From NCBI GenBank assembly GCA_050299835.1, contig JBNKWP010000004.1, forward strand, positions 124,001 through 188,000: a stretch of 64,000 nucleotides of DNA, in the 5' to 3' direction. Made by a program: the position numbers and the translations under genes. Origin of the DNA: JAJDOD01 sp050299835 (GTDB lineage Bacteria > Pseudomonadota > Alphaproteobacteria > Rhodobacterales > Rhodobacteraceae). The notes beneath the pieces were generated by a model. The model saw nothing but the letters and a program-made list of their open reading frames with translations, ran no database searches and was not told where the DNA came from. Shown one piece after another: positions 1-8,771 of the stretch (positions are counted from its first letter, which is position 1; each line of letters opens with the position of its first letter).

Positions 1-1727
1 TTCGGGAAATCCTCTCTCCGAGGCTCCTCCTTGGGGTCATAGACCACCGCGACATGTCGAACGCCCATCGCGATCAGTTCCCGCGCAATCCGGTCCGGAG
101 GCAAATCCCCGTCATTCGCCTGTCCGCCGGTCATCGCAACCGCGTCGTTGTAAAGGATTTTGTAGGTGATATTCACGCCTGCCGCCAAAGCGGCCCGGAT
201 CGCCAGCAGCCCCGAATGGTTATACGTCCCGTCGCCCAGGTTCTGGAACACATGGGCGCGTTTCGAAAATGGCGCTTCGCCCACCCAGTTCACCCCCTCG
301 CCACCCATATGGGTGAAGCCCTCGGTGCTGCGATCCATCCAAAGCGCCATGATATGGCACCCGATCCCCGCATAGGCGCGGCTCCCCTCCGGCAATTTGG
401 TCGATGTATTATGCGGACAGCCCGAACAGAAATACGGCAACCGCGCCGCGATATCGGGCGCGTTATCCGCCGCCCGCGCCGCCCGCACCGTCTCCACCCC
501 GGCCCGGATGCGGTCGGTCCCGCGCCCTTCCTCGATCAGGATATCCCCGATCTTCTCCGCCACCATCGCCGGGTCGAGCGCGAAGCGTGTCGGGAACAGT
601 TCTTCCTGGTGCATCCCCCCCGCACCGCCCTTGTACCAGCCATAGACGCGCCGCCCACGCCGGTCGTCGAAGATCGCCTCCTTGATCTGCACCTCGATCA
701 GCTTGCGCTTTTCCTCCACGACCACGATCAGGTCGAGCCCTTCGGCCCAGTCGTGGAAGCCCTGCATATCCAGCGGGAAGGTCTGCCCGACCTTGTAGGT
801 CGTGATCCCCAGTCGCTCCGCCTCCGCCTCGTCAATCCCCAGCAGCCCGAGCGCATGAACCAGATCCAGCCAGTTCTTGCCCGCAGCGACAAACCCAATT
901 TTCGCCCCCGGCTTGCCCCAGACCCGCTTGTCGATGCCGTTGGCCCGCGAAAACGCCTCCGCCGCGAAACGCTTGTGGTCGATGACCCGCGCCTCCTGCG
1001 GAATCCAGTGGTCGCCAAGGCGAATGTTCAGCCCGCCCTCGGGCATGGCAAACTCCGGCGTCAAGAAAGACATCCGGTCCAGCGACCCATCGACAACCGA
1101 GGTCACCTCCACCGTATCCTTCATCAGCTTCAGCCCGGCCCAAAGCCCGGAGAACCGGCTCAGCGCAAACCCGTACAGCCCGAAATCCAGTATCTCCTGC
1201 ACGCCGGCAGGCGACAGAACCGGCATATAGGCATCGACCAGCGCCCAGTCCGACTGATGACAGACCGTGGAACTCTCGCCCGTATGGTCATCCCCCATCG
1301 CCATCAGGACGCCGCCCCGGGGCGAGGTCCCGGCCATGTTGGCATGACGCATGACATCGCCCGACCGGTCCACCCCCGGCCCCTTGCCGTACCAGAGCGA
1401 GAAAACCCCGTCGTACTTCCCCTCGCCCCGCAACTCCGCCTGCTGCGTCCCCCAGATCGCGGTCGCCGCCAGATCCTCGTTCAGCCCCGGCTGAAACAGG
1501 ATGTTCGCCGCCTCAAGGTCGGCTTTCGCCTTCGCCATCTGAAGATCCACCGCCCCCAGCGGCGACCCGCGATACCCCGAAACATAGCCGGCGGTATTCC
1601 ACCCCGCCGCCGTGTCACGCGCCGCCTGCATCAGCATCAGCCGGACAAGCGCCTGCGTACCGTTCAAAAGAATGGTATTTCTGTTAAGGTCGTATTTGTC
1701 ATGCAGCGTTACGTCGCGGGTGGTCAT
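1..1727 (-). CDS. Indolepyruvate ferredoxin oxidoreductase family protein, N-terminal part (runs off the window)
   Basis: Fused 2-oxoacid:ferredoxin oxidoreductase of the indolepyruvate type, which oxidatively decarboxylates aryl pyruvates to aryl acetyl-CoA with thiamine diphosphate and passes electrons to ferredoxin. About 575 residues are visible; the rest lies beyond base 1. The protein begins MTTRDVTLHDKYDLN at 1727. GYRGSPLG lies near residue 45, the cysteine pair CSGCPHN near 434, GIGCHYMALW near 454 and the cofactor-region motif AMTGGQ near 530. The long plus-strand frame opposite this gene is an artefact of G+C-rich codons. A 21-bp dyad lies about 50 bp upstream of the start, and a LysR gene is divergent. 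The family is clear; the exact substrate is inferred. Confidence 0.9.
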   Translation of the reverse strand, partial: MTTRDVTLHDKYDLNRNTILLNGTQALVRLMLMQAARDTAAGWNTAGYVSGYRGSPLGAVDLQMAKAKADLEAANILFQPGLNEDLAATAIWGTQQAELRGEGKYDGVFSLWYGKGPGVDRSGDVMRHANMAGTSPRGGVLMAMGDDHTGESSTVCHQSDWALVDAYMPVLSPAGVQEILDFGLYGFALSRFSGLWAGLKLMKDTVEVTSVVDGSLDRMSFLTPEFAMPEGGLNIRLGDHWIPQEARVIDHKRFAAEAFSRANGIDKRVWGKPGAKIGFVAAGKNWLDLVHALGLLGIDEAEAERLGITTYKVGQTFPLDMQGFHDWAEGLDLIVVVEEKRKLIEVQIKEAIFDDRRGRRVYGWYKGGAGGMHQEELFPTRFALDPAMVAEKIGDILIEEGRGTDRIRAGVETVRAARAADNAPDIAARLPYFCSGCPHNTSTKLPEGSRAYAGIGCHIMALWMDRSTEGFTHMGGEGVNWVGEAPFSKRAHVFQNLGDGTYNHSGLLAIRAALAAGVNITYKILYNDAVAMTGGQANDGDLPPDRIARELIAMGVRHVAVVYDPKEEPRREDFP

Positions 1728-1773
1728 CACGGCTCCTGCGTTAGACTTGGGCCAAACGGCGTGAGACGGATTA

Positions 1774-1794
1774 TAGGTCAAAAAGACTGACCTA
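1774..1794. promoter_or_regulatory. Perfect 21-bp dyad, probable operator of the IOR/LysR divergent promoter region
   Basis: TAGGTCA, seven bases, then TGACCTA: a perfect inverted repeat. It lies 47 bp upstream of the oxidoreductase start and about 100 bp from the LysR start. Position and symmetry suggest a dimeric regulator. LysR proteins often bind at the divergent promoter of their target, but the binding protein is not known here. Confidence 0.55.
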
Positions 1795-1893
1795 ACAATC
1801 TTTATTCCGCTCACATCTCCGTTTGCAAAGAGAGGCGCGGCATTGTTAATGCCTGCCAATAAGTGACCGCTAACACATTCGAAAGTGTAAACG

Positions 1894-2799
1894 ATGGACT
1901 GGGACAAGCTCAGAATATTTCACGCGGTCGCCGATGCCGGCAGCCTCACCCATGCTGGCGACGTCCTCCATCTCAGCCAATCCGCCGTCTCCCGGCAGAT
2001 CAGGGCGCTGGAGGAAAGCCTCAACACGACGCTCTTTCACCGCCACGCCCGCGGGTTGATTCTCACCGAACAGGGCGAGCTTCTATTCGACGCCACCTCC
2101 GCCATGTCCCGCCGTCTCGACACCGCCGAAGCGCGCATCCGCGACAGCGAAGAGGAGGTCTTCGGCAAACTCCGCGTCACCACCACCACCGGCTTCGGCT
2201 CGCTCTGGCTGGCCCCGCGCCTGCCCGCGCTTTACGACAAGTACCCCGATCTCAAGATCGACCTGATGCTGGAAGAACGCGTGCTGGACCTGCCGATGCG
2301 CGAGGCCGACGTGGCAATCCGAATGAAGGAACCGAGCCAGGCCGACCTGATCCGGCGGCGGCTCATGTCTGTTCACATGCGTCTCTACGCGATCCCCGAA
2401 TATCTCGACAACGCCCCGCCGCTGGAAAAGGTTGAGGATATCGCCAATCACCGCCTGATCTGCCAGAATGTGACCACCACCCAGGTCAGCGCGGGCGCAC
2501 AAATGGTGCAGGAACTGCTGACCCATGACGTGAAGTCGATGCTCACCGTGAACAACTATTTCGGCGTGCTTCAGGCGGTTCGTGCCGGTCTCGGCGTCGG
2601 CGTCTTGCCGCATTACGTGACCGAGGATTTCCCCAACATCAAGCGCGTCTTGCCGGAGATCGAATCGAACGAGGTTCCGGTGTTCCTCGCCTTTCCCGAG
2701 GAGTTGCGCCAGTCCCGTCGGATTGCCGCCTTCCGCGATTTCGTCACTGAGGAAATCATCGCCCACCGTAAACGCATGAAATCCCAGCAGATCGACTAA
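1894..2799 (+). CDS. LysR-family transcriptional regulator
   Basis: 301 residues, normal length for LysR regulators. The N-terminal winged helix-turn-helix covers roughly residues 1-60, with the recognition helix around SQSAVSRQIRALE. A periplasmic-binding-protein-like effector domain follows from about residue 90. The gene is divergent from the indolepyruvate oxidoreductase, and the 166-bp gap contains a perfect dyad, so local control of that enzyme is a reasonable inference. The effector cannot be read from the sequence. Confidence 0.9.
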   Translation: MDWDKLRIFHAVADAGSLTHAGDVLHLSQSAVSRQIRALEESLNTTLFHRHARGLILTEQGELLFDATSAMSRRLDTAEARIRDSEEEVFGKLRVTTTTGFGSLWLAPRLPALYDKYPDLKIDLMLEERVLDLPMREADVAIRMKEPSQADLIRRRLMSVHMRLYAIPEYLDNAPPLEKVEDIANHRLICQNVTTTQVSAGAQMVQELLTHDVKSMLTVNNYFGVLQAVRAGLGVGVLPHYVTEDFPNIKRVLPEIESNEVPVFLAFPEELRQSRRIAAFRDFVTEEIIAHRKRMKSQQID

Positions 2800-2910
2800 C
2801 GCCCGCCTCGCGCCCCGGCATCGCCGCTGAAAGCCATGCGCTCACTGCATATCAGTCTTGCGCAAATATCCGGCAACCGTGCTTGTTTTTCACTCAAACG
2901 TTGTTAATTG

Positions 2911-2989
2911 AGCCGTCGAACACAGCGGCACCGCCGCTGCATTCAACCTCCCTGTTGGACTGGCCGGGCTTCGCGCCCGGCCTTTTTTT
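2911..2989 (+). ncRNA. Probable small RNA: hairpin, exposed CCTCCCT, intrinsic terminator
   Basis: Between lysR and bmt lies a compact RNA-like module. It has a 7-bp stem (CAGCGGC at 2923-2929 with GCCGCTG at 2933-2939), an unpaired stretch containing CAACCTCCCTG, and an 8-bp stem GGCCGGGC/GCCCGGCC (2962-2982) followed by seven T. TTGTTT at 2883-2888 is a possible -35. Architecture and the pyrimidine anti-Shine-Dalgarno loop resemble the alphaproteobacterial suhB/MmgR (alpha-r8) class as I recall it; that family call is inference. Alternatively the last hairpin could simply be the lysR terminator, but it lies 160 bp past the stop and the upstream hairpin would then be unexplained. Confidence 0.5.
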
Positions 2990-3088
2990 GTCTATGAGAC
3001 TGTCTCAAGATAAAGATGAATAGAAACGATTTGCCTAAGCTCCTCCCGGCATGGCAGACGGCAGCAACTCATTTCCGATAGGAACCCA

Positions 3089-4099
3089 ATGACCGACGCA
3101 CTTTCCCGGCAACTCGAATCCCGCGACTGGCTTCTGGCCGACGGCGCGACGGGCACCAATCTTTTCAACATGGGACTGCAATCCGGCGACGCTCCGGAGT
3201 TCTGGAACGTGGACGAGGTCGAAAAGATCCGCACCCTCTACAAGGGCGCGGTCGATGCCGGCAGCGACATCTTCCTGACCAACACGTTCGGCGGCAACGC
3301 CTCTCGCCTCAAATTGCATGACGGCCAGTCCCGCGTCCACGAACTGAACAAGGCGGGTGCAGAGATCGGGCGCGAGATCGCCGATGCCTCGGGCAGAACC
3401 GTGATCGTGGCCGGTTCGATGGGGCCGACGGGCGAGATCATGGAACCGCTCGGAGCCCTGACCTTCGACAACGCGGTCGAGATGTTCCACGAGCAGGCAG
3501 AAGGGCTGAAAGCTGGGGGGGCCGATGTGCTCTGGGTCGAAACCATCAGCGCACCCGACGAATTCAAGGCCGCCGCCCGCGCCGCCGAACTGGCCGGCAT
3601 GCCCTGGTGCGGCACCATGAGCTTCGACACCGCGGGGCGCACCATGATGGGCCTGACCAGCGCCGGACTGGTCGAACTCGTGGACAAGCTCCCGAACAAG
3701 CCCGTGGCCTTTGGCGCGAATTGCGGCGTCGGTGCCTCCGACCTGCTGCGCACCGTCCTTGGCTTCACGGCGCAAGGCCCCGAGCAGCCGGTGATCGCGA
3801 AAGGCAACGCCGGCATCCCGAAATATGTCGAAGGCCATATCCACTATGACGGCACGCCCGATCTGATGGCCGAATACGCCACGCTGGCCCGCGATTCCGG
3901 TGCCCGGATCATCGGCGGTTGCTGCGGCACCACGCCCGCGCATCTGGAAAAGATGCGTGCGGCATTGGAAGCCCACACCCCGGGCACGCCACCCACGCTG
4001 GACCAGATCACCGCGAAGCTCGGCGGTTTTTCCTCCGACAGCGACGGCACCGGGGACGACGAAGCCCCCAAACGCACCCGCCGCCGCAGGCGGGGATAG
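3089..4099 (+). CDS. bmt: Homocysteine S-methyltransferase (betaine-homocysteine methyltransferase-like; split methionine synthase subunit)
   Basis: 336 residues with the homocysteine-binding barrel of the MetH/BHMT family. It starts LLADGATGTNL and carries the zinc-ligand cysteines in GANCGVG (about residue 212) and GGCCGTTP (about 278). It transfers a methyl group to homocysteine to make methionine. In roseobacters, MetH is known to be split into separate proteins, and a free corrinoid protein is encoded 16 kb away (19710-20414). Acting with that protein is therefore a plausible role; betaine as direct donor is the other possibility. The tail is Arg/Lys rich. A terminator-like double hairpin follows. 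Confidence 0.88.
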   Translation: MTDALSRQLESRDWLLADGATGTNLFNMGLQSGDAPEFWNVDEVEKIRTLYKGAVDAGSDIFLTNTFGGNASRLKLHDGQSRVHELNKAGAEIGREIADASGRTVIVAGSMGPTGEIMEPLGALTFDNAVEMFHEQAEGLKAGGADVLWVETISAPDEFKAAARAAELAGMPWCGTMSFDTAGRTMMGLTSAGLVELVDKLPNKPVAFGANCGVGASDLLRTVLGFTAQGPEQPVIAKGNAGIPKYVEGHIHYDGTPDLMAEYATLARDSGARIIGGCCGTTPAHLEKMRAALEAHTPGTPPTLDQITAKLGGFSSDSDGTGDDEAPKRTRRRRRG

Positions 4100-4114
4100 G
4101 GACCCTGGCGTTCA

Positions 4115-4164
4115 CCGAAGAGTTCTCAGAGAACTCTTCGGAAAAGCCTTCAAAGGGCTTTTCC
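4115..4164. terminator. Two adjacent hairpins between convergent bmt and recN
   Basis: Stem 1 is CCGAAGAGTTC (4115-4125) with GAACTCTTCGG (4131-4141). Stem 2 is GGAAAAGCC (4140-4148) with GGCTTTTCC (4156-4164). They sit in the 300-bp gap between convergent bmt and recN and could end transcription from either side. There is no long T run, so the terminator role is inferred from position. Confidence 0.5.
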
Positions 4165-4270
4165 TCTCTCCCTCCCCAAGGGGGAGGCCGCCCCCTCAAC
4201 CACCCGTTCACAAGTATGAATCCCAACCGCCGCCCGCTGGCGTCCAAAGCGATTGCACCGACATATCCAC

Positions 4271-4303
4271 CGACGTGATACCGACGTCATACCGACGCGA
4301 TAC
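4271..4303. repeat. Three tandem 11-bp repeats
   Basis: Three consecutive copies of an 11-mer, CGACGTGATAC, CGACGTCATAC and CGACGCGATAC, with one or two changes between copies. They lie downstream of the double hairpin and about 100 bp before the end of recN. The 11-bp spacing would put each copy on nearly the same helix face. Function unknown. Confidence 0.7.
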
Positions 4304-4399
4304 CGACATGGCGTTTCCAACCGGTTTCCCCTTGTTTTCCTGCATTACCGATTGTCAGTCGTTGCCCGGACCGCGATCAGTCCGCGCGGGGCATTAACC

Positions 4400-6049
4400 T
4401 CACGCCGCCAAAAGCGCCCTTGCCGCCGCCCGCGCCTCGTCGGTCACTACGTCGCCCGCCAGCATCCGCGCCAGTTCATCCACCCGCTCGGCTTCGCTCA
4501 ACGCCGCGACATCGCTCAGCGTCCGGTCATCCACCACCCGTTTCGCCACCCGCCAGTGATGCCGTCCCCGCGCTGCGACCTGCGGGCTGTGGGTCACCAC
4601 GATCACCTGCGCATCAGCCGCCAGCGCCTCCAGCCGACGCCCGACCGCATCCGCCGTCGCGCCGCCAACGCCCCGGTCGATCTCGTCGAAGATCATCGTC
4701 AGACCTTCTTCCTCCGCCGTCAGGCAGACCTTCAGCGCCAGCAGGAACCGGCTGAGTTCCCCGCCCGAAGCGATCTTGTTCAACGGTCCCGCAGGTGCGC
4801 CCGGATTGGTCGCCACGGTAAACGCCACCTGATCCCGACCTTCCGGCCCGGCATCGCCTTCCGATATTTCCGTCGCGAATTCAGCACGTTCCAGCTTCAA
4901 CGGCGCCAGTTCCTCTGCCATCGCCCGATCCAGCGCCTCCGCCGCCTCGGCCCGCGCCGCGCCCAGGGCATCCGCCGCCACTTCGTAAAGCTCCGCCTCC
5001 TCGGCCACAGCCCGGCGCAACGCCGCAACATCGCCCGCAGACCCGTCCAGCGCCTCCAGCCGACCCTTCAGCACATCGCCGAAATCGCTCAACCCGTCCG
5101 GCGCAACCCCGTGCTTGCGCGCCAGGGCCCGGATCGCGAACAGCCGCTCCTCCACCTGCTCAAGCTCTGCCGGGTCGAAGTCCAGCCGCTCCAGCACCTG
5201 CGCCACGCCTTCCTCCGCCTCGCCCAGTTCGACCAGAGCCCGGTCCAGCGCGGCCACCGCGTCCCCCAAAGCCTCGCCCAGATCGTCCGCCGCCGCATCG
5301 AGCCAGCGCGACGCATCACGCATCATCCCCTCGGCCCCGTCCGACCCAAGCGCCTCCCTCGCCCGCGCCACGTCTTCGCGCACCCGCTCGCCCGCCTGCA
5401 TCATCCGCCGCCGCGCATCCAGCGCCTCATCCTCCCCCGGCTCCGGCGACAAGGCCTCGAACTCCGCCACGGCATGCCGCAGGAAATCCTCTTCTTCCCG
5501 CAGCTTGGACGCGCCCGCCTCGGCCTCCGCCAGTTCCGCCCGCGCCGACTGCCAGTCGCGCCAGGTCGCCCGGCACCGGGCCAGAAGATCGTCGTGGCCG
5601 CCGAACGCGTCCAGCAACTGCCGATGCCCGCGCGCGTTCAAAAGTCCCCGATCGTCGTTCTGCCCGTGCAGTTCCACCAGACTGTCCGACAGCCGCCGCA
5701 GCACCTCTCCCGACACTCGCCGGTCGTTCACCCAAGCCGTCTTCCGCCCGTCCCGCGTGTTGACCCGCCGCAGGATCAAAACGTCATCCACCGGCAACCC
5801 GCTTTCTTCCAGAACCTCCAGCGCAGGATGACCCGCAGGCAGATCGAACTCCGCCGTCACTTCCCCCTGCTCGGCTCCCTCGCGCACAAGCTCCGCCCGC
5901 CCGCGCCAGCCAAGCACGAAGCCCAATGCGTCCAGCAATATGGATTTGCCCGCCCCGGTCTCCCCGGTCAGCACGTTGAGACCGGGCTGAAAATCAAGCA
6001 CCAGCTTGTCGATGATAAGCATGTCCCGGATGTCGAGACTTCTCAGCAT
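4400..6049 (-). CDS. recN: DNA repair protein RecN
   Basis: SMC-like ATPase that acts in recombinational repair of double-strand breaks. 549 residues from the chosen start MLRSLDIRDML. Walker A GETGAGKS is at about 29-36, the signature SGGELSRF near 430 and Walker B MIFDEIDRG near 453, with an acidic Ala/Glu-rich coiled-coil region between. An upstream start at 6073 would overlap bamD by 17 bp; the start at 6049 lies 7 bp past the bamD stop and matches the usual RecN N-terminus. It is last in the lpxC-bamD-recN run. Confidence 0.95.
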   Translation of the reverse strand: MLRSLDIRDMLIIDKLVLDFQPGLNVLTGETGAGKSILLDALGFVLGWRGRAELVREGAEQGEVTAEFDLPAGHPALEVLEESGLPVDDVLILRRVNTRDGRKTAWVNDRRVSGEVLRRLSDSLVELHGQNDDRGLLNARGHRQLLDAFGGHDDLLARCRATWRDWQSARAELAEAEAGASKLREEEDFLRHAVAEFEALSPEPGEDEALDARRRMMQAGERVREDVARAREALGSDGAEGMMRDASRWLDAAADDLGEALGDAVAALDRALVELGEAEEGVAQVLERLDFDPAELEQVEERLFAIRALARKHGVAPDGLSDFGDVLKGRLEALDGSAGDVAALRRAVAEEAELYEVAADALGAARAEAAEALDRAMAEELAPLKLERAEFATEISEGDAGPEGRDQVAFTVATNPGAPAGPLNKIASGGELSRFLLALKVCLTAEEEGLTMIFDEIDRGVGGATADAVGRRLEALAADAQVIVVTHSPQVAARGRHHWRVAKRVVDDRTLSDVAALSEAERVDELARMLAGDVVTDEARAAARALLAA

Positions 6050-6056
6050 GGGACCG

Positions 6057-6902
6057 TCAGAGCCACTCGCCACGCACGGTCTGCCGATAGACCGCCCGTA
6101 GCCAGTTGTCGCCAGCGGGCTCTGCCCGCAATCCGCGCCCGGTCAACAGCGCGTAGCTGTCCTGATACCAGTCGGTCGACTGGAAATTGTGCCCCAGGAT
6201 CGCCCCCGCCGTCTGCGCCTCCTCGTTCAGCCCCAGCGACAGATACGCTTCGATCAGGCGGAACAGGGCCTCGGCGGTGTGGCTGGTGGTCTGGAAATCC
6301 TCGACCACGACACGGAAACGGTTGATCGCCGCAAGGTAATGCCCGCGCTTGAGGTAATAGCGCCCGACCTCCATTTCCTTGGCCGCTAGGTGGTCGAAGG
6401 CCAGATCGAATTTCAGGATGGCAGAGCGGGCATAATCGCTCTCGGGATATTCCTCGATCACCTTCCTCAATTCCTGCAGCGCCTGCATCGTCAGGCCCTG
6501 GTCTCGCCCCACATCGTCGATCTGGTCGTAATAGGACAGCGCCAGCAGGTACTGCGCCCAGGCCGCGTCCTCGTCACCGGGAAAAGTCGTCAGATACCGC
6601 TCCGCAGCGCCCCGCGCGGATTCGTAGTCCCGATCGCGATGATAGGCGAAGGCCTGCATGACCAGCGCCCGCTTGGCCCATTCGGAATAGGGATAAAGGC
6701 GCTCGACTTCTCCGAAGAGACGCGCCGCATCGTCCGGCTCACCGTCTTCGAGCTGAAACTCGGCGCGCTTGTAAATCTCTTCCGCCGAGAAGTTGTCCAG
6801 CGGCACGGCCTCTTCACCACCGCCGCAAGCCGCAAGAAACCCGAATGCCAACATGGCAATCAACGCCCGCAAGCTCCACGCTTCCCTGAGTTTCGTCCGC
6901 AT
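6057..6902 (-). CDS. bamD: Outer membrane protein assembly factor BamD (lipoprotein)
   Basis: 281 residues. The start at 6902 (MRTKLREAWSLR) puts a lipoprotein signal peptide with the lipobox LAAC at the N-terminus, just before an acidic linker. The remainder is five TPR-like helical repeats (for example ALVMQAFAYHRDRDY), matching the BAM-complex subunit that docks with BamA on the inner face of the outer membrane. The frame is open further upstream, but that region lacks a signal sequence. Lies between lpxC and recN, the usual alphaproteobacterial order. Confidence 0.93.
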   Translation of the reverse strand: MRTKLREAWSLRALIAMLAFGFLAACGGGEEAVPLDNFSAEEIYKRAEFQLEDGEPDDAARLFGEVERLYPYSEWAKRALVMQAFAYHRDRDYESARGAAERYLTTFPGDEDAAWAQYLLALSYYDQIDDVGRDQGLTMQALQELRKVIEEYPESDYARSAILKFDLAFDHLAAKEMEVGRYYLKRGHYLAAINRFRVVVEDFQTTSHTAEALFRLIEAYLSLGLNEEAQTAGAILGHNFQSTDWYQDSYALLTGRGLRAEPAGDNWLRAVYRQTVRGEWL

Positions 6903-6990
6903 TAAGACCCTCACCACCGGTAACAATCCGCGTGGTAGCATATAAGATCTGCCAGCAAAACGTGTTTTGATGAACGCGGCACCGCTCCGA

Positions 6991-7935
6991 TCAGGCGGCA
7001 ATCCCGACACTGTCGGCCCGGCGCAGCCCGGAACCGGGCAGACGGGCCACCGTGTCTGCATCGCACTCGATCATCTCATAAGCAGAAGGATCGGCGAAAA
7101 GCGCACGCAACAGCCGGTTGGTCATGGCATGACCTGCGCGGCGTCCCGTATAACGGCCCAGAACCGGCGCCCCAGCCAGGGCCAGGTCACCAAGCGCGTC
7201 CAGCATCTTGTGCCGCACCGGCTCATCCGCGTGGCGCATGCCGCCCGGCGTCACAACCTTGTCGCCATCGACCACAACGGCACTCGTCACCGACGCGCCC
7301 ACGATCAGACCACGGTCCCGCATCGCATCGATATCCGCACTGCGGCAGAAGGTGCGGCTGTCGCAAAGCTCGCGCACAAACGCGCCGTTTGCCATGTTCA
7401 GGCGTTTTTCCTGATGGCCGATGACACTGTCGGAAAACTCGATCTCGAAGCCGATCTCCAGCTCGTCGGAAGGCTCAAGCGACGCGACCGCGCCCCCATG
7501 TTCCACGCTGACCGGCTTGAGAATGCGGATCGCCCGCACCGGCGCGTCCAGCCGGCGCACCCCGCGCGACAGAAGCGCCGAGACGAAGGGCGCCGACGAT
7601 CCGTCCAGCAAGGGCACTTCCGGTCCGTTGATCTCGACCAGAGCGTTGTGGATGCCGCAGCCCGCAAGCGCCGCCATCAGATGTTCGACGGTCGAAACGG
7701 CGACATCGTCGGAATTGGAAATGCGGGTGTTCAGGTCGGTATTGCTCACCGAATCCCACCGGGCCGGGATCATCGGGTTGCGATCTGAAATATCCGTCCG
7801 CTTGAACCAGATGCCGTATTCCGCCGAGGCAGGATGGATTGTCAGACGGACGGGACGCCCGGTGTGAAGTCCGGTGCCCGAGAAAGTCACGGATGATTTC
7901 AATGTCGTCTGCAAAAGGATCGCCTTGTCTTCCAC
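6991..7935 (-). CDS. lpxC: UDP-3-O-acyl-N-acetylglucosamine deacetylase LpxC
   Basis: Zinc deacetylase for the committed step of lipid A synthesis. The conserved core begins QTTLKSSVTFSG. Zinc ligands are seen in TVEHLMAAL and in HKMLDALGD (His and Asp), and the acid/base His in GRRAGHAMTN. The start is uncertain because no ATG lies close to the core. I chose GTG at 7935 (GGTGGGG six bases upstream, 314 residues). TTG at 7914 gives the canonical length of about 307, and an ATG at 8013 would add a poorly conserved extension. In many relatives lpxC follows ftsZ directly; here three tad genes intervene. Confidence 0.93.
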   Translation of the reverse strand: MEDKAILLQTTLKSSVTFSGTGLHTGRPVRLTIHPASAEYGIWFKRTDISDRNPMIPARWDSVSNTDLNTRISNSDDVAVSTVEHLMAALAGCGIHNALVEINGPEVPLLDGSSAPFVSALLSRGVRRLDAPVRAIRILKPVSVEHGGAVASLEPSDELEIGFEIEFSDSVIGHQEKRLNMANGAFVRELCDSRTFCRSADIDAMRDRGLIVGASVTSAVVVDGDKVVTPGGMRHADEPVRHKMLDALGDLALAGAPVLGRYTGRRAGHAMTNRLLRALFADPSAYEMIECDADTVARLPGSGLRRADSVGIAA

Positions 7936-8077
7936 CGGTTTCCCCACCGGCCCTAGCGATGTATTCGCAGTTGCAGAAACCCTCAACACAATCATTGCAA
8001 CATCCTGAAACATGCGATTCCAGCTTAGGCGAATCGCCGCCGAGCGGGCCGTCGCGCCACTGCAAACCATTGCCTTA

Positions 8078-8105
8078 AAATGAAAAAACCGGCTGATGCC
8101 GGTTT
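8078..8105 (-). terminator. Intrinsic terminator of the tad gene cluster
   Basis: Read on the minus strand: AAACCGGC, loop ATCA, GCCGGTTT, then TTTCATTTT. It lies 34 bp past the last tad gene and before lpxC, so it separates the tad cluster from lpxC. Confidence 0.8.
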
Positions 8106-8138
8106 CCTCAAACGTGATTCGATCTGGAGCGATCAGCA

Positions 8139-8756
8139 TCAAACGTCGGTGTCATCTTCCACCACACCGTCATCATGTTCCGACCCGGTTCCGTCGCCAT
8201 GCCCTTCCCAGTCAAGCTGACCGGCAAAGCGCGGCATGGTCACGACGATGTTGTAGATACCGGTTTCCTGCATGCCGATCGGGAAGATCGGGATGTCCAT
8301 GATCGGCTCATAGGTCACCCAGGTTTCAACCACGATCGCATGTGCCTGGTCCGCCATGATCGGGACATAGGGAGTTATGACCTCGGCGATATCCTCCTCT
8401 TCAAGGCCCTCCATCCCGACACCTTCGGACCACCATTTCTGATGGGTTTCGGTTGCCTCGTCCCACTTCACGACCGTCACCCGCATCCGCGGAGTTTCCG
8501 GTGCCCGTGCCAGCCAGGCGTAGATCTTGTTCATGTTGTTGAGGTAGATCTGGTTGATATCCTCGGTTTCGCGCGACAACACATCCGCGATCGAATAGGT
8601 GGCCTTCAGGTTGATATTGCTCTCGCGCAACCCTTCGAAGAACACGTACATCGCCATGAAACCCCAGACGAGCATCGGGAACATCAGGATCGCCTCAACA
8701 GAGAAACTCCCGCGCTCGTCGTGAACGGTTCTTCTGAACAAACCCTTGATCGACAT
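8139..8756 (-). CDS. TadE-like pseudopilin/assembly protein
   Basis: 205 residues. A short basic N-terminus precedes GSFSVEAILMFPML and a single hydrophobic helix (about residues 17-40), the type III (class IVb/Tad) prepilin-like signature with the conserved Glu of the SVE motif. The rest is predicted extracytoplasmic and ends in an acidic Asp/Gly/Glu tail. It is third in a tadG-tadE-tadE run with 15 bp to the upstream gene and a terminator downstream. Likely a minor pseudopilin of a Flp/Tad pilus. No tad ATPase, platform or prepilin peptidase gene is in the window. Confidence 0.8.
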   Translation of the reverse strand: MSIKGLFRRTVHDERGSFSVEAILMFPMLVWGFMAMYVFFEGLRESNINLKATYSIADVLSRETEDINQIYLNNMNKIYAWLARAPETPRMRVTVVKWDEATETHQKWWSEGVGMEGLEEEDIAEVITPYVPIMADQAHAIVVETWVTYEPIMDIPIFPIGMQETGIYNIVVTMPRFAGQLDWEGHGDGTGSEHDDGVVEDDTDV

Positions 8757-8771
8757 GTCAGTACCCTTCCC

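Noticed and set aside
54..1790. 578-codon plus-strand frame
   Set aside because: Antisense of the indolepyruvate oxidoreductase; composition is Arg/Pro/His rich with no domain, a G+C shadow.
4253..6325. 690-codon plus-strand frame
   Set aside because: Lies opposite recN and the end of bamD; low-complexity Arg/Pro/His sequence, no domain.
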